A stretch of 64,000 nucleotides of DNA from UBA2784 sp964494625 (GCA_964494625.1 CAZBRT010000001.1:310001-374000); one strand, 5' to 3'. Shown: positions 43,629 to 52,619, counted from the first letter of the stretch. Notes: generated by a model from the sequence alone, not told the origin. Program-made: numbers and translations.

Positions 43629-44573
43629 TCAGGCCTTCAGGCGGCGCTCGATCGCGTCCCAGAGCAGGGCCGCAATGTCGGCGCCGCCGAAGCGGCGGAT
43701 CTCGTGGATGCCGGTCGGCGACGTCACGTTGATCTCGGTCAGCCAGTCGCCGATCACGTCAATGCCGGTAAAGATGAGACCGCGCGCCTTCAGCTCAGGC
43801 CCGATGGCGGCGCAGATCTCGCGGTCGCGGGCGGAGAGTTCGATTGCCTCCGGCCGCCCGCCGACATGCATGTTGGAGCGCGCCTCGCCCTTGGCCGGCA
43901 CGCGGTTGATTGCGCCCGCCGGTTCGCCGTCAACCAGGATGATGCGCTTGTCGCCCTGGCGTACCTCAGGCAGATAACGCTGCACGATCACCGGCTCGCG
44001 GTAGAACTGGGTGAAGAGTTCAAGAAGCGCGTTGAGGTTTTCGTCCTCCGGCTTGATGCGGAAGACGCCCGCGCCGCCATTGCCGTAAAGGGGCTTTACG
44101 ATGATGTCGCCATGGGCTGCGCGGAATGCCTTGATCGCACCGGCATCGGACGTAATCAGCGTCGGCGGTGTCAGGTCGCGGAACTGCGTGACAAAAAGCT
44201 TTTCGGGCGCATTGCGCACATGGGCTGGATCATTGACGACAAGGGTTTTGGGATGGATGCGCTCCAGCACATGGGTCGTCGTGATGTAGCCCATGTCGAA
44301 GGGCGGGTCCTGCCGCAGCAGCACCACATTCATGGTTGCAAGGTCGGTTGTGCGCGCCTCGCCCAGCGTGAAATGATCGCCCTTGACCGCGCGCACCGAC
44401 AAGGGGGCCGCATGGGCCAGGACGTCGCCATGCAGGAAACTCAGCTGGCGCGGCTGATAGTAAAAAAGCGTGTGGCCGCGCTTCTGGGCTTCCAGCGCCA
44501 GCGCAAAGGTTGAATCCCCGTCGATGTTGATCGCCGCGATCGGGTCCATCTGGATGGCGACACGAAGACCCAT
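43629..44573 (-). CDS. gshB: Glutathione synthetase
   Basis: A 314-residue ATP-grasp enzyme that joins glycine to gamma-glutamylcysteine. Family segments are RVAIQMDPIAAINIDGDSTFALALEAQKRGH at the N-terminus, LLRQDPPFDMGYITTTHVLE, LVVNDPAHVRNAPEKLF, GDIIVKPLYGNGGAGVFRI (ATP grasp loop) and INVTSPTGIHEI at the metal site. Two in-frame ATGs are 6 bp apart; the downstream one is chosen because GAGAGG is 8 bases before it. It heads a run with the Rieske gene, the TPR gene and comM. Confidence 0.93.
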   Translation of the reverse strand: MGLRVAIQMDPIAAINIDGDSTFALALEAQKRGHTLFYYQPRQLSFLHGDVLAHAAPLSVRAVKGDHFTLGEARTTDLATMNVVLLRQDPPFDMGYITTTHVLERIHPKTLVVNDPAHVRNAPEKLFVTQFRDLTPPTLITSDAGAIKAFRAAHGDIIVKPLYGNGGAGVFRIKPEDENLNALLELFTQFYREPVIVQRYLPEVRQGDKRIILVDGEPAGAINRVPAKGEARSNMHVGGRPEAIELSARDREICAAIGPELKARGLIFTGIDVIGDWLTEINVTSPTGIHEIRRFGGADIAALLWDAIERRLKA

Positions 44574-44647
44574 GGGCATTACCTCTCGGCGGGAAAGCGA
44601 TCTATCGGGCGTACAGGACGGGCAGGCAACCCTGCCGCCCCGATGCG

Positions 44648-44700
44648 CCCTAGTTGAGGCACCCTAGTTGAGGCACCCTAGTTGAGGCACCCTAGTTGAG
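44648..44700. repeat. 14-bp tandem repeat at the end of the SirB1-like gene
   Basis: The unit CCCTAGTTGAGGCA occurs 3.8 times in perfect tandem. On the minus strand it contains CTCAACTAG, the last two sense codons and the stop codon of the SirB1-like gene, so the repeat re-creates the gene's end three more times downstream. It is a short tandem expansion, probably by replication slippage. Confidence 0.95.
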
Positions 44701-45531
44701 CCGGGCCTTCAACACCTTGTAAAGGGCTTCGGCTGCCTGCGCATAGGGCTCGCCCGCGCCGCGTTCCACGGCCTTGGCGAGCGCCTTGATGGCAGCGCCC
44801 GGTTTCTCATTGCGCGCCTGGGCGGCCCCAAGGTCGAACCATAAAATACCGGCTTCCGGCGAGAACATCAGCATGTGGTCGCAGGTCTTCTCCAGCAAGG
44901 GAAAATCCTCCGCATCCTTTGCCCGGTTGCGGATGTTGTTCAGAAGCCGCATCAGCACATCGGCATCCGTCATCACACGCGCCAGGCCGTTCTGCACTTC
45001 CACCGGGGGCAGGCGCAGGCGCGTTACCAATTCCGCCATCGCCTCGGGCGTAAAGAGCGCGCCACCGGCGAAGGGATCAATCACCACCTTGCCCATGGAC
45101 GTTTCCAACCGCACCAGAAAATGGCTCGGCATGTTGAGACCGGAAGCCTCGATCCCCAATGCGCGCGCGACATGGATGTAGATAATGCCAAGGGTAACGG
45201 GCAGACCCTTCTTGCGCTCCAGCACATGAATGAGATCGGCATTGCGCGGATCGTCATAGGTTTCAGTGTCACCCGATAATCCGGCCTTGCCATGAATGGC
45301 TGCCATGAGCGCCATCGCCACCGCCTCCGGCGGGCGCGCAAACGCTTCGGGGCCGGAGCCCAGTGCATGTTGCGCATCGCGCATCATCGCGGCCAGCTTT
45401 GCGTCATAAGGCGCTGCCTTTGCGCCCGGGCGATCAGCAAGCGCGAGCGCCAGAGCTGCCTCGGCCAGCGGGCCGACACCGGAAACCGAAAGTGACAGGG
45501 ATGCGATCAGCGACTTCAGCGTGCGCGGCAT
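44692..45531 (-). CDS. SirB1/transglutaminase-like protein with TPR region
   Basis: A 279-residue protein of the SirB1 family: a transglutaminase-like N-terminal half with NADLIHVLERKKGLPVTLGIIYIHVARALGIEASGLNMPSHFLVRL, followed by helical TPR-like repeats (LWFDLGAAQARNEKPGAAIKALAKAVERGAGEPYAQAAEALYKVLKARLN). Homologues are often found with peptide-chain-release-factor methylase genes; the catalytic status is unclear because the classical Cys-His-Asp triad is not obvious. The stop codon sits in the first unit of a tandem repeat. It starts 5 bp after the BON lipoprotein gene, so the two are co-transcribed. Confidence 0.85.
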   Translation of the reverse strand: MPRTLKSLIASLSLSVSGVGPLAEAALALALADRPGAKAAPYDAKLAAMMRDAQHALGSGPEAFARPPEAVAMALMAAIHGKAGLSGDTETYDDPRNADLIHVLERKKGLPVTLGIIYIHVARALGIEASGLNMPSHFLVRLETSMGKVVIDPFAGGALFTPEAMAELVTRLRLPPVEVQNGLARVMTDADVLMRLLNNIRNRAKDAEDFPLLEKTCDHMLMFSPEAGILWFDLGAAQARNEKPGAAIKALAKAVERGAGEPYAQAAEALYKVLKARLN

Positions 45532-45536
45532 GAAGA

Positions 45537-46157
45537 TCAGGAGTTTCCGCCGTCGTCATCATCGCGCGTCTGGCGGACGGGATCATCCTTGAAGACGGTA
45601 TAATCAACCACCCGCCTGACGCCGCCGGTCTCACGCGCGATCGCCAGCACCGTCTCGCGCTCAGCCGCATCACGCGCGATGCCGATGATGTAGGCAACAC
45701 CCTGGATCACCTCGATCGTATAGTTCTGGTCGCTGACACTGCTTTCGCCGATCAGTGACAGGCGGATGTCGGACGCGGTCCAGGCATCGTCGGCAATCGC
45801 ACCAAGGCCGCGGCCATCGGATATTTCCGTGTCATTGTGGACTTCGCGCACGCCCTCGATGTTGTAGGCGATCCGCGTGGCATCACGGCGCGCCTCATCC
45901 GAGGGCACCGAGCCCATGAGATAGACGCGGCCTTCGATCACGCGCGATGAGAGGCCGCTATAGAGGCCCGGATCGGCGTCGAAGATTTCCGCCTCAAGCT
46001 GGCTTTTAATCCAGCTATCCTCGATTGCATCGCCGAACTCGCGTTCCTGGGTTGCCGTGTAAACCCCCGTTGCAACGCCTGCGACAATCAAAGGCGCGCA
46101 GGCGGAAAGGCTGGAAGCGGCAAACAGGATGGCAGCGGGAAGCAGTAATTTGCGCAT
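45537..46157 (-). CDS. BON-domain lipoprotein (DolP/OsmY-like)
   Basis: A 206-residue lipoprotein: MRKLLLPAAILFAASSLSACAP gives a signal peptide with lipobox SLSAC. Two BON domains follow, one at about residues 50-115 (IKSQLEAEI...RVIEGRVYLMGSV) and one at about 125-190 (RLSLIGESSVSDQNYTIEVIQGVAYIIGIA). DolP-type proteins are outer-membrane lipoproteins that preserve membrane integrity under stress. The C-terminus is acidic (DDDDGG). The start is at the first basic residues of the signal peptide. It is upstream of the SirB1-like gene and downstream of yraN. Confidence 0.88.
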   Translation of the reverse strand: MRKLLLPAAILFAASSLSACAPLIVAGVATGVYTATQEREFGDAIEDSWIKSQLEAEIFDADPGLYSGLSSRVIEGRVYLMGSVPSDEARRDATRIAYNIEGVREVHNDTEISDGRGLGAIADDAWTASDIRLSLIGESSVSDQNYTIEVIQGVAYIIGIARDAAERETVLAIARETGGVRRVVDYTVFKDDPVRQTRDDDDGGNS

Positions 46158-46210
46158 GGGCGTCCTCATGCTGGCTGAATTGTCACGCATGCGCCCGCTT
46201 CCCTACCAGA

Positions 46211-46603
46211 TCATCCGGGCTGCCATGCATTGGTGATGTGGCGCGGCCAGAATCCCCGGCCCGCCACAAACACGTCGAATCGCATCACGGCCCCATTAAG
46301 CGGCGGATTTGCGGCAAGGAAAGCCCCTGCCGCACGTTCGATGCGGTTTTGCTGGCGCAATTGCACGCTTTCGGCTGCTTCTTCGCGGGTTCGGCGCTTT
46401 TTCACCTCGGCAAAGACGAGCAGGGGCTTGGACCTCCGGAAGGGCCATCGACGAAGCGCAATGAGGTCAATCTCGCCCTGCGGCGTGCGGTAGCGGCGGG
46501 CAATGACGCGAAATCCCTTGAGGGTGAGGATGAATGCAGCAGCCAGTTCTGCCCGCCGGCCTGCCCGCTCGGCCGCCGCTCGTTTGGGGCTGTTGGTGCT
46601 CAT
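46211..46603 (-). CDS. yraN: YraN-family (UPF0102) endonuclease-like protein
   Basis: A 130-residue protein of the YraN/UPF0102 family, a restriction-endonuclease-like fold. The family pattern is visible: AELAAAFILTLKGFRVIARRYRTPQGEIDLIAL and LLVFAEVKKRRTREEAAESV, with the E-D-E.K set of a PD-(D/E)XK site. Its cellular role is not settled. The start overlaps the rsmI stop (ATGA), a common arrangement. Confidence 0.9.
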   Translation of the reverse strand: MSTNSPKRAAAERAGRRAELAAAFILTLKGFRVIARRYRTPQGEIDLIALRRWPFRRSKPLLVFAEVKKRRTREEAAESVQLRQQNRIERAAGAFLAANPPLNGAVMRFDVFVAGRGFWPRHITNAWQPG

Positions 46604-47514
46604 GCGTCTTTCTTCAGGGCAATCGCGCGCTGATAGACCAGGCGGCGCGGGACGCTCAAGGAAGCGGCCACCGCGTCAGCTGCATCCTTGACGCGCATGG
46701 TGGCGAGTGCCGTTTCCAGCGCCGCATCAATCAAGGCTTCGTCGGGCGCCTGCGCTTGCGCTGGCGGTCCGATGAGGAGCACGATCTCGCCGCGCGGTGG
46801 CGTGTCGGCATAGTGGGCGGCCAGTTCGGCAAGGTCACCGCGCCGGAATTCCTCAAAATGCTTGGTCAGCTCGCGCGCGACACAAGCCTTGCGACTGCCC
46901 ATGACCGCCAGCGCATCGCTCAAGGTTGCCGCCAGCCGGTGCGGGGCCTCGTAGATGACGAGCGTGGCCGAAACGTCTCTCACCGCCTCCAGCGCGGTGC
47001 GGCGGGCGCTTGTTTTCTCCGGCAGGAAGCCGAGCATCAGGGCAGGAAGCACCGGCAGGCCCGCGGCTGACAGGGCCGCTATGCCGGCCGAGGGACCGGG
47101 CACAGGGATGACGGGCAGGCCCGCCTTGATCACCGCTTCAACCAGATTCTGGCCGGGGTCGGAGACAAGGGGGGTGCCCGCATCACTGACCAGAGCGACC
47201 GATGCCCCGTCCGCGATGGCGGCCACGATGCCGGGGATGACCGCTTTTGCGTTCTCCTCGCGGAACGAGCCGATCCGGCGGGTGATGCCGTGGAGGGACA
47301 GGAGCTTTGCGGTTTCCGAGGTGTTCTCGGCGTAAAGCCGCGACGCGCCAGCCAATATCCCAAGTGCCCGCAATGTGATGTCTTTTGCATTGCCAAGGGG
47401 TGTCGCGACCACATAAAGGCCCTGATTGACGGCTGTGATCGCGCCCTCACGCTGACTTGGGGTCGCGCGTTTACTTGGATGTGCCGGGCCGCTAGGTTTG
47501 CGCTCAGCCTGCAT
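46600..47514 (-). CDS. rsmI: 16S rRNA C1402 ribose 2'-O-methyltransferase
   Basis: A 304-residue tetrapyrrole-methylase-fold enzyme that methylates the 2'-OH of C1402 in 16S rRNA. Motifs are YVVATPLGNAKDITLRAL, VALVSDAGTPLVSDPG, VIPVPGPSAGIAALSAAGLP and LVIYEAPHRLAATL, followed by ELTKHFEEFRRG. About 30 Ser/Pro/Lys-rich residues precede the usual start, but no other start codon is available. The ATG is only 15 bp from that of the divergent LpoA-like gene. Confidence 0.93.
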   Translation of the reverse strand: MQAERKPSGPAHPSKRATPSQREGAITAVNQGLYVVATPLGNAKDITLRALGILAGASRLYAENTSETAKLLSLHGITRRIGSFREENAKAVIPGIVAAIADGASVALVSDAGTPLVSDPGQNLVEAVIKAGLPVIPVPGPSAGIAALSAAGLPVLPALMLGFLPEKTSARRTALEAVRDVSATLVIYEAPHRLAATLSDALAVMGSRKACVARELTKHFEEFRRGDLAELAAHYADTPPRGEIVLLIGPPAQAQAPDEALIDAALETALATMRVKDAADAVAASLSVPRRLVYQRAIALKKDA

Positions 47515-47529
47515 GAGGGGAAATTTCCG

Positions 47530-48780
47530 ATGACGGACGCGAGTGTTGCGCCATTGATGACCGGTTCTAGCGTGCGTTTCAGGCCCATGAAAGCGCTTGC
47601 TGCTGCCCTTGCCTTTTCAGCCTTCGCGCTGGCCGGCTGCACGACCACCGGCGGCGGCGATGGCACGACCACATCCGACGTGCGCCCGCCGGTTGCACCG
47701 CCCACCTCGATCCATTCGCCGTCCACTGACCCATCACCCGCGACGGACACCAAAGTCCAGGTCGCCATCCTTCTGCCTTTCAGCCACTCGCAGAAGGACA
47801 CGCGCACGCTTGCGGCCAGCCTTCTCAATGCGGCGCAGCTCGCCTTGTTCGACGCGAACAATCCCAATATCGAACTCATTCCCATCGACACCAAGGGCAC
47901 ACCCGGCGAAGCAGCCGCCGCCGCCAATCAGGCGCTGGCCCAGGGCGCGGAAATCATCCTTGGCCCCGTCTTTGCCGAACAGGTAACAGCGGTGGCGCCG
48001 CTTGCCCGGCAGCGCAATGTGCCGGTCATCGCCTTCTCGACCGACACAGCGGTTGCGGGCAATGGCGTCTATCTCCTGAGCTTTGCGCCGGAAGAGGAAG
48101 TGCGTCGCATCGTTGCCTATGCCGCGTCGCAAGGGCTCACCAACATTGCGGCCCTGTTTCCCGCGTCGCCCTATGGCAACCGCGTCAGCCTTGCTTTCAG
48201 CGCCGCGTCCGTTGCCAGTGGCGTGAGTGTCGCCGCCACCGCGATCTATCCGCAGCGGCCCGAGGAAATGAATCCCGCCGTGCAGTCGATTGCGGGCGCA
48301 AGTTTCCAGGCCGTGCTTCTGCCCGAGGGCGGACAGCTCTTGCGGGCGCTTGGTCCCATTCTCCCCTTCAACAACATTGATCCGCGCCAGGTGCGTTTCC
48401 TCGGCACGGGCCTGTGGGATGAGGCGGCAACCGCCAAGGAGCCAGCCCTGGTGGGTGGCTGGTTTGCCGCCCCCGAGCCTGCCTCGCGCCAGACCTTTGC
48501 TGACCGCTATCGCACCGTCTATGACGCGCGCGCGCCGCGGGTGGCAAGCCTTGGCTATGATGCGATGGCGCTGGCCACCGTGCTTGCGCGTGAACCGGCA
48601 GGCGAGCGCTATACGCTTTCCTCGATCACCGATGCCAACGGGTTCCTCGGCGTTGACGGGATTTTCCGCTTCAAGGCGGACGGCACACTGGAACGCGGCC
48701 TTGCCGTCGTCGAAGTGACGAGTGGCGGCTTCACGGTCGTCAGCCCCGCGCCGCGCACGTTTGAACCCGCCGGGTTCTGA
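47530..48780 (+). CDS. Penicillin-binding-protein activator-like lipoprotein (LpoA-like)
   Basis: A 416-residue lipoprotein with a lipobox in FALAGCTTT and a Ser/Thr/Pro-rich linker, then a periplasmic-binding-protein fold (KVQVAILLPFSHSQKDTRTLAASLLNAAQLALFD ... GAEIILGPVFAEQVTAVAPLARQRNVPVIAFSTD). This corresponds to the C-terminal domain of LpoA, which activates PBP1a, and to the alphaproteobacterial 'PBP activator' family; the N-terminal LpoA TPR domain is absent. The start follows GAGGGGAAATTTCCG. A second in-frame ATG 57 bp later would give a more usual signal peptide (MKALAAALAF) and leave room for promoters. Confidence 0.85.
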   Translation: MTDASVAPLMTGSSVRFRPMKALAAALAFSAFALAGCTTTGGGDGTTTSDVRPPVAPPTSIHSPSTDPSPATDTKVQVAILLPFSHSQKDTRTLAASLLNAAQLALFDANNPNIELIPIDTKGTPGEAAAAANQALAQGAEIILGPVFAEQVTAVAPLARQRNVPVIAFSTDTAVAGNGVYLLSFAPEEEVRRIVAYAASQGLTNIAALFPASPYGNRVSLAFSAASVASGVSVAATAIYPQRPEEMNPAVQSIAGASFQAVLLPEGGQLLRALGPILPFNNIDPRQVRFLGTGLWDEAATAKEPALVGGWFAAPEPASRQTFADRYRTVYDARAPRVASLGYDAMALATVLAREPAGERYTLSSITDANGFLGVDGIFRFKADGTLERGLAVVEVTSGGFTVVSPAPRTFEPAGF

Positions 48781-48807
48781 GGGCAGCATCTGTCGAAATG
48801 ATCTTCG

Positions 48808-48833
48808 CTCTCCCCTTTGAAGTAAGGGGAGAG
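48808..48833. repeat. CTCTCCCC hairpin between convergent genes
   Basis: CTCTCCCC and GGGGAGAG form a perfect 8-bp stem around TTTGAAGTAA. It shares the CCCCTTTGA core with a hairpin in the palindrome cluster near 23341. There is no T tract, so it may be a dispersed repeat or a processing hairpin rather than a terminator. Confidence 0.6.
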
Positions 48834-48850
48834 GGAAATTTCCTAGAAGC

Positions 48851-49999
48851 CTACCTCACCAGCGCCGCAATGACGGCATTGAGCACGAGGCGGCCGCGCG
48901 GGGTTGCGCGAAGGCGGTCGGCGTGAAGCTGCAAGAGACCGTCGGTCACAAGCGCATCGAGGCGCTGCGCATCGAGATCATGCCCGGCCAGCGCAGTAAA
49001 ACGCGCAGGATCAATCCCCTCGGTGAGCCTCAGGCCCATCAACAGCATTTCGCGCGCCTGATCGGCAGGCGACACAGGATCATCGGCGACGAGGGCTGCA
49101 CCCTCCCTGGTCACGCGCGCGAGCCATTGTTCCGGCAACTTCTCTGTCATCGTCGCGCGCAACGCACCACCCATGCGCACGCGGCCATGCGCGCCGGGGC
49201 CGACGCCGAGATACTCGCCATAGCGCCAGTAAACGAGATTGTGCCGCGACTCCGCGCCGGGCCTTGCGTGATTGGAAATTTCGTAGGCGGGCAGGCCCGC
49301 CGCATTGCACAGGCTCTGCGTCAACTCGAACTGACTTGCCGCCTCGTCATCATCAGGGGTCTTGAGCACCCCGCGTGAATGGAGCGCGGCAAAGGGCGTG
49401 CCCTCCTCGATCGTCAATTGATAGAGCGAGAGATGATCGGGGTTGAGAGAAAGCGCTCGGCGCAATTCCTCACCCCACGCATCGCGTGACTGGCCGACGC
49501 GCGCATAGATGAGATCAAATGACACGCGCGGGAACGTCGCGCGCGCCAGCGTAAGGGCGTCCAGCGCCTCATCCACGCTGTGCCAGCGGCCGAGCGCCTT
49601 CAGATCCTTGTCGTTCAGCGCCTGCACGCCCAGTGACAGGCGATTGACGCCGGCAGCGCGATAGCCTGCAAAACGTGCGGCATCGACACTGGTGGGATTG
49701 GCCTCAAGCGTGATCTCGATATCAGGCGCAATCGGGAAGAGGCGTGCGGCTGCATTGATCACGCCGCGCACGGCTTCAGCCGGCATCAGGCTTGGCGTGC
49801 CGCCACCAAAGAAAATGCTGGAAAGCTCCGGACGCCCTTCCAGCATGGCGGCCTGTGTTTCAAGCTCGCGCACAAGGGCCGTGCCATAGGCCATCGCATC
49901 AATGTTGCGGCGGACATGCGAATTGAAATCGCAATAGGGACATTTGGCGGCGCAGAACGGCCAATGGACATAAAGCGCAAAGCCGGGTGGCGCGCTCAT
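48851..49999 (-). CDS. hemW: HemW-type radical SAM haem chaperone
   Basis: A 382-residue radical SAM protein with CAAKCPYCDFNSH (three-Cys motif plus the HemW-specific F and H), the GGGTPSLMP segment and a C-terminal HemN-like domain. HemW proteins were long called coproporphyrinogen oxidase but bind haem and are thought to insert it into partner enzymes; the missing extra Cys of HemN supports HemW. The start overlaps the rdgB stop (ATGA), making rph-rdgB-hemW one operon. Confidence 0.9.
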   Translation of the reverse strand: MSAPPGFALYVHWPFCAAKCPYCDFNSHVRRNIDAMAYGTALVRELETQAAMLEGRPELSSIFFGGGTPSLMPAEAVRGVINAAARLFPIAPDIEITLEANPTSVDAARFAGYRAAGVNRLSLGVQALNDKDLKALGRWHSVDEALDALTLARATFPRVSFDLIYARVGQSRDAWGEELRRALSLNPDHLSLYQLTIEEGTPFAALHSRGVLKTPDDDEAASQFELTQSLCNAAGLPAYEISNHARPGAESRHNLVYWRYGEYLGVGPGAHGRVRMGGALRATMTEKLPEQWLARVTREGAALVADDPVSPADQAREMLLMGLRLTEGIDPARFTALAGHDLDAQRLDALVTDGLLQLHADRLRATPRGRLVLNAVIAALVR

Positions 50000-50604
50000 G
50001 CCAGCGCCGCCAGCAACTGGCGGAAGGCGTCCGCGCGGTGCGACATCGCATGTTTGCGCGCAGGCGCCATCTCGCCGAACGTCTCGCGCATGCCGGTTGC
50101 GGTAAAGACCGGATCATAGCCAAAGCCGTTTTGCCCGCGCGGGGGAAAACTCACCGTCCCGTGCACTTCACCACGAAAGAGCCGTGGCGGCACGTCGGGA
50201 AACGAAAGCGCCAGCACACAGACAAAATGCGCGGGCGAAGTCACAAGACCCAACTTGCGCAATTCGTTTTCCACCTTTGCCATCGCCAGCGAAAAATCTT
50301 TTGCGGGTCCCGCCCAGCGGGCCGAATAAATGCCGGGCGCATCCCCAAGCGCTTCAACGCAGAGGCCACTGTCATCGGCCAATGCCGCAAGGCCGCTTGC
50401 CCTCGAAGCTGCCTCTGATTTCAGAAGCGCATTGGCCTCGAATGTCGCACCGGTTTCTTCGGGTTCATCAAGGCCAAGGTCGCCTGCCGAAACAGCATCA
50501 ACGCCCAAGGGCGCGAGAAGCTCATGGATCTCGCGCACTTTGCCGGGATTGTGGCTCGCCACCACAATCCTTTGCCCACGCAGGAGGAGCCGACTGAAGT
50601 CCAT
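49996..50604 (-). CDS. rdgB: XTP/dITP diphosphatase
   Basis: A 202-residue HAM1/RdgB protein that removes ITP, dITP and XTP from the nucleotide pool. Motifs are VVASHNPGKVREIHELLAPLG at the N-terminus, ALADDSGLCVEALGDAPGIYSARWAG in the middle and FGYDPVFTATGMRETFGEM near the end. Length is normal. The start overlaps the rph stop by one base. Confidence 0.95.
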   Translation of the reverse strand: MDFSRLLLRGQRIVVASHNPGKVREIHELLAPLGVDAVSAGDLGLDEPEETGATFEANALLKSEAASRASGLAALADDSGLCVEALGDAPGIYSARWAGPAKDFSLAMAKVENELRKLGLVTSPAHFVCVLALSFPDVPPRLFRGEVHGTVSFPPRGQNGFGYDPVFTATGMRETFGEMAPARKHAMSHRADAFRQLLAALA

Positions 50605-51341
50605 CAGAGCTTGAGGGCCTCGCGCTGGGCCGTCAGCAATTCGCCGATGCCCTTGCGCGCCAGCATCATCAGCTCATTGAGCGTTGCTTCCGAGAACGGC
50701 TCACGCTCGGCCGTGCCCTGGATTTCGACAATGCCGCCCTTGCCGGTCAGCACGAAATTTGCGTCCGTGTCGGCAGAAGAATCCTCGTCGTAATCAAGAT
50801 CAAGGATCGGCACGCCCATGCGCACGCCGCAGCTGACAGCGGCCACCTGGTCGCGCAAGGGGATCGTCTTGATCATATTGAGCGCCTTCATCCGCTGAAA
50901 GCACTGGTGCAACGCCACATAGGCGCCCGTGATCGCGGCCGTGCGCGTGCCGCCATCGGCCTGGATCACATCGCAATCGATGGTGATCTGCCGCTCGCCA
51001 AAGGCGGTCAAGTCGGTGATGGTGCGCAACGAGCGCCCGATGAGGCGCTGGATTTCGAGCGTGCGGCCCGATTGTTTGCCTTGCGCTGCTTCACGGCGCA
51101 TGCGCTCGTGGGTGGCGCGCGGCAGCATGCCGTATTCCGCTGTCACCCAGCCTTTGCCGGTATTGCGCAGGAAGGGCGGCACGCCCTCGTCAAGGCTTGC
51201 GGTCACCAGAACATGGGTGTGGCCAAAGCGCGTCATGCAGGAACCTTCGGCATGGCGGGAAAAGCCGGGCTCCAGCACCACCTGGCGCATGGCGTCGAGC
51301 GCACGACCCGAGGGCCGGGCGGTTGCAGGCGGGTTTGCCAT
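50604..51341 (-). CDS. rph: Ribonuclease PH
   Basis: A 245-residue phosphate-dependent 3'-5' exoribonuclease that trims tRNA 3' ends. The sequence is typical over its whole length: HAEGSCMTRFGHTHVLVTASLDEGVPPFLR, GWVTAEYGMLPRATHERMRRE, GRTLEIQRLIGRSLRTITDL (phosphate-binding Arg) and LDYDEDSSADTDANFVLTGKGGIVEIQGTAE. It is the first gene of rph-rdgB-hemW and is divergent from hrcA. Confidence 0.96.
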   Translation of the reverse strand: MANPPATARPSGRALDAMRQVVLEPGFSRHAEGSCMTRFGHTHVLVTASLDEGVPPFLRNTGKGWVTAEYGMLPRATHERMRREAAQGKQSGRTLEIQRLIGRSLRTITDLTAFGERQITIDCDVIQADGGTRTAAITGAYVALHQCFQRMKALNMIKTIPLRDQVAAVSCGVRMGVPILDLDYDEDSSADTDANFVLTGKGGIVEIQGTAEREPFSEATLNELMMLARKGIGELLTAQREALKL

Positions 51342-51483
51342 GGCTAGTCCTTTTGGGTTTGCCCTTTTGGGGCTTTGCTTTGGGGGTGCTTCCCCTTGAA
51401 GTCACCGGATTGAGGCGTTACCTACCCCCCGACCGGGGCTTGTGCAACACGCACAGGATTGCCGCCGGACCAAAAGGACAGGG

Positions 51484-52575
51484 ATGGACCCCACAACGTC
51501 AGGCGCCATCAGCGGCCTTTCGGAACGCGCGCGCGACATTTTCCGCGCGATTGTGGATTCCTATCTTGAGCATGGCGATCCTGTCGGCTCGCGCACGCTC
51601 TCGCAGCGCCTCTCGCAAAACCTGTCGCAAAGCCTGTCGGCGGCCACAATCCGCAATGTGATGGCTGACCTTGAGGACATGGGTCTCCTGTCGGCGCCGC
51701 ATATGAGCGCAGGTCGGGTACCGACCGAACTGGGCTTGCGGCTTTTCATCGACGGACTGTTGCAGGTCGGTGAGCTGGGCGAAGGCGAACGGCGCGAGAT
51801 CGAAGCGCGCATGGCAGGCACCGGACGCTCGATGGAAGAAGTTTTGACCGGCGCGACCACGATGCTGTCGGGGCTCAGCCATTGCGCGGGGCTTGTCGCA
51901 ACACCTCGCCTTGACCGCAAGCTCAAGCATGTCGAGCTTGTCGCCACCGGACCCGGCCAGGCGCTGGTCGTGATGGTGACGGAAGACGGCGCGGTCGAGA
52001 ACCGCCTCATTGATGCGCCCATCGGCCTGCCCGTTTCTGCACTGGTCGAAGCCTCCAATTATCTCAATGCGCGGATCAGGGGGCTCACCCTTTCGGACGC
52101 CCGCCTGCGCGTGCATGACGAATTGACGTCGCGGCGCAGCGAACTGGATGCGCTGACGGCGCGCGTCGTCGAAGCGGGTCTTGCGAGCTGGGGTAACAAC
52201 GGCGCGGGCGCGCTCGACGGGCGGGCACTCATCGTGCGCGGTCAGGCGCGGCTTCTCGACGAAGTGAGCGCCAATGGCGATCTCGAACGCATCCGCCACC
52301 TTTTCGAGGACCTTGAGCGCAAGGAAGGCGTTCTCAGCCTCCTTGATCTTGTCGAAAGTGCCGAGGGCGTGCGCATTTTCATCGGATCGGAATCCAAGCT
52401 CTTCAGCCTTTCGGGATCGAGCCTTGTCGTCTCGCCCTATCGCGGCGAAGGCGGGCGGATTGTCGGGGCCATCGGTGTCATCGGCCCAACGCGCATCAAT
52501 TACGCCCGCATCATTCCGATGGTGGACTACACGGCGCGGCTTCTTGGCCGTGCCTTGCCCGCGCTGACCAAGTGA
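51484..52575 (+). CDS. hrcA: Heat-inducible transcription repressor HrcA
   Basis: A 363-residue HrcA. The N-terminal winged helix (ERARDIFRAIVDSYLEHGDPVGSRTLSQRL ... ATIRNVMADLEDMGLLSAPHMSAGRVPTELGLRLFIDGLL) is followed by the GAF-like dimerisation domain; SRTLSQRL is extended by a near-repeat of SQ..S. HrcA represses groESL and sometimes grpE/dnaK via the CIRCE element. I did not see CIRCE here, so its target is probably elsewhere. The start is the first ATG after AAGGACAGGG; a CTTGAA box 85 bp upstream lacks a good RpoH -10. Confidence 0.94.
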   Translation: MDPTTSGAISGLSERARDIFRAIVDSYLEHGDPVGSRTLSQRLSQNLSQSLSAATIRNVMADLEDMGLLSAPHMSAGRVPTELGLRLFIDGLLQVGELGEGERREIEARMAGTGRSMEEVLTGATTMLSGLSHCAGLVATPRLDRKLKHVELVATGPGQALVVMVTEDGAVENRLIDAPIGLPVSALVEASNYLNARIRGLTLSDARLRVHDELTSRRSELDALTARVVEAGLASWGNNGAGALDGRALIVRGQARLLDEVSANGDLERIRHLFEDLERKEGVLSLLDLVESAEGVRIFIGSESKLFSLSGSSLVVSPYRGEGGRIVGAIGVIGPTRINYARIIPMVDYTARLLGRALPALTK

Positions 52576-52619
52576 GCCCAAGCGGCCCCAGAAAAAGTGA
52601 CACAGAGGAATACAGAACG

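Noticed and set aside
51395..51428. RpoH promoter upstream of hrcA
   Set aside because: The CTTGAA box is present, but no CYTATNT sequence occurs at 17-18 bp spacing.
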